A stretch of DNA of 64,000 nt from Actinomycetota bacterium (GTDB lineage: Bacteria; Actinomycetota; Actinomycetes; Actinomycetales; Dermatophilaceae): the NCBI GenBank assembly GCA_020161845.1, contig JAIUNK010000002.1, forward strand, positions 62,001-126,000, read 5' to 3'. Below, piece by piece: positions 63,222 to 64,000 of the stretch. The translations under genes were made by a program, and so were the position numbers. The notes beneath the pieces were generated by a model, which saw only the letters and a list, made by a program, of their open reading frames with translations, did not search any database and was not told the origin of the DNA. Each line of letters opens with the position of its first letter. Positions within the stretch are counted from its first letter, which is position 1.

Positions 63222-64000
63222 CTATCCCGCGGACGCCAGCGTCCGGGTGATCTCGCTCCAGTCCGCGAGCTTGCGGGTAGCCTCCCCGCCGTCGAGCACG
63301 GCCTCGGCGCGATCCATCGCCGCCCGCAGGTCCACCTCGAAGGCCGCCTGATCGGTCCCGGAATCGGCACCCATGATGGCCAGCGCGATCCCCGCGTTGA
63401 GCACCACGGCGTCCCGGATCGGGCCTCGGGCCCCGGCGAAGGTGTCTCGCACCACCTGCGCATTCTCTGCGGGTGAGCCACCCCGGAGGCTGGCCAACGG
63501 AGCAGTCGTCAGACCGAGCCGCTCGGGGTCGACCACGCGCTCGTGGACGGCTCCGGAACGCACCCACCACACCTGTGAGGTGGTGGAAATCGTCAGTTCG
63601 TCGAGGCCGTCGCGGCCCCGGAAGACCGCCGTGTCCTTGCCGCGGGAGGCGAACACCCCGGCAACCAGCGGCGCCAGGCGCACGTCGGCCACCCCCACCG
63701 CGGCAAAATCCGGTTGCGCCGGGTTGGTCAGCGGCCCGAGCACGTTGAAGACCGTCGGGATCCCGATGTCCTTGCGAGGTCCCGCCGTGTGCCGGAACGA
63801 GGGGTGGAAAACCTGCGCGAAGCAGAAGGTGATCCCCGCGGTGCGGGCGACGTCCGCCACCTGACTAGGGGTCAACTTCAGGTTTACCCCGAGGGCCTCG
63901 AGGACGTCGGCGGTGCCCGACGTGGACGATGCGGCGCGATTGCCGTGCTTGACCACCGTCGCCCCGGCGGCGGCGCAGGTCACCGCGGCCATGGTCGAGA
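63222..64000 (-). CDS. trpD: Anthranilate phosphoribosyltransferase, C-terminal part (cut by window end)
   Basis: Transfers phosphoribose to anthranilate in tryptophan synthesis. The frame enters the window at STMAAV (from the NISTMAAV motif) and includes KHGNRAASSTSGTADVLEALG, FHPSFRHTAGPRKDIGIPTVFNVLGPLTNPA and GRDGLDELTISTTSQVW, then a complete C-terminus. The N-terminal part with the PRPP glycine loop lies beyond base 64000. It converges on the Lrp-like gene. Confidence 0.93.
   Translation of the reverse strand, partial: STMAAVTCAAAGATVVKHGNRAASSTSGTADVLEALGVNLKLTPSQVADVARTAGITFCFAQVFHPSFRHTAGPRKDIGIPTVFNVLGPLTNPAQPDFAAVGVADVRLAPLVAGVFASRGKDTAVFRGRDGLDELTISTTSQVWWVRSGAVHERVVDPERLGLTTAPLASLRGGSPAENAQVVRDTFAGARGPIRDAVVLNAGIALAIMGADSGTDQAAFEVDLRAAMDRAEAVLDGGEATRKLADWSEITRTLASAG

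Overview
The window is very GC-rich and almost completely coding, with frequent 1-4 base start/stop overlaps (ATGA, GTGA, TGATG). It carries marker genes of Actinomycetota: SepH, class II DAHP synthase, an Rv2175c-like protein beside a PASTA kinase, DUF3040, DUF5998, DUF7455 and topoisomerase IV genes. It is most likely a chromosome segment of a Micrococcales-type actinomycete; the genus cannot be named from sequence alone. I found no rRNA, tRNA, CRISPR array, insertion sequence or phage gene.

Layout. 1-7362: ferrochelatase (cut by the window start), the division protein SepH, an AlkP-fold phosphodiesterase, DUF5998 and a GNAT/acyl-CoA-synthetase fusion. 7555-20564: a sugar block with the fructose operon (DeoR regulator, fruK, EIIA, EIIB'BC), the general PTS proteins HPr and EI with a possible 26-codon ORF between them, an MFS exporter, a divergent polyol pair (zinc dehydrogenase and mannitol-type EIICBA), an SDR and an Asp/Glu-racemase-fold protein. 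20891-32719: topoisomerase IV parC and parE, separated by a NUDIX hydrolase, an FHA protein, glpK-glpD, a SorC-type regulator and a sucrase/ferredoxin-like protein. 33075-34311: small conserved proteins (DUF7455, DUF456, DUF3040). 34533-41723: a leftward mutagenesis cassette (DUF6504, HEPN, DnaE2, methyltransferase, DinB) behind a promoter that overlaps a LexA-box-like sequence. 42041-64000: a block whose order follows the Mycobacterium tuberculosis Rv2172c-Rv2192c region as I recall it: metF, idsA, Rv2175c-like, PASTA kinase, aroG, PlsC acyltransferase, ArsA-like, SRPBCC, fadD15-like, DEDDh/UvrC-like nuclease, Lrp, trpD. Here a LysM transglycosylase lies beside the kinase and no mptA is present.

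How it works together. HPr and EI would feed phosphate to both the fructose and the polyol permeases. Fructose-1-phosphate goes to FruK, and the polyol phosphate goes to a dehydrogenase. GlpK and GlpD bring glycerol to dihydroxyacetone phosphate. Local regulators and candidate operators sit at the fructose, polyol, glycerol and MFS promoters. The SOS-like cassette would supply translesion synthesis after DNA damage.

Points worth a second look. Five genes (glpK, parE, metF, idsA, the lrp-like gene) have a short direct repeat that copies the stop-codon region just downstream. At least nine start codons have a TANNNT box 6-7 bases upstream, the layout of leaderless transcripts. There are several unusual proteins: MetF with a SnoaL-like tail, PlsC with a long Ala-rich coiled coil, an ArsA-like protein without P-loop lysines, and an apparently signal-less LysM transglycosylase.
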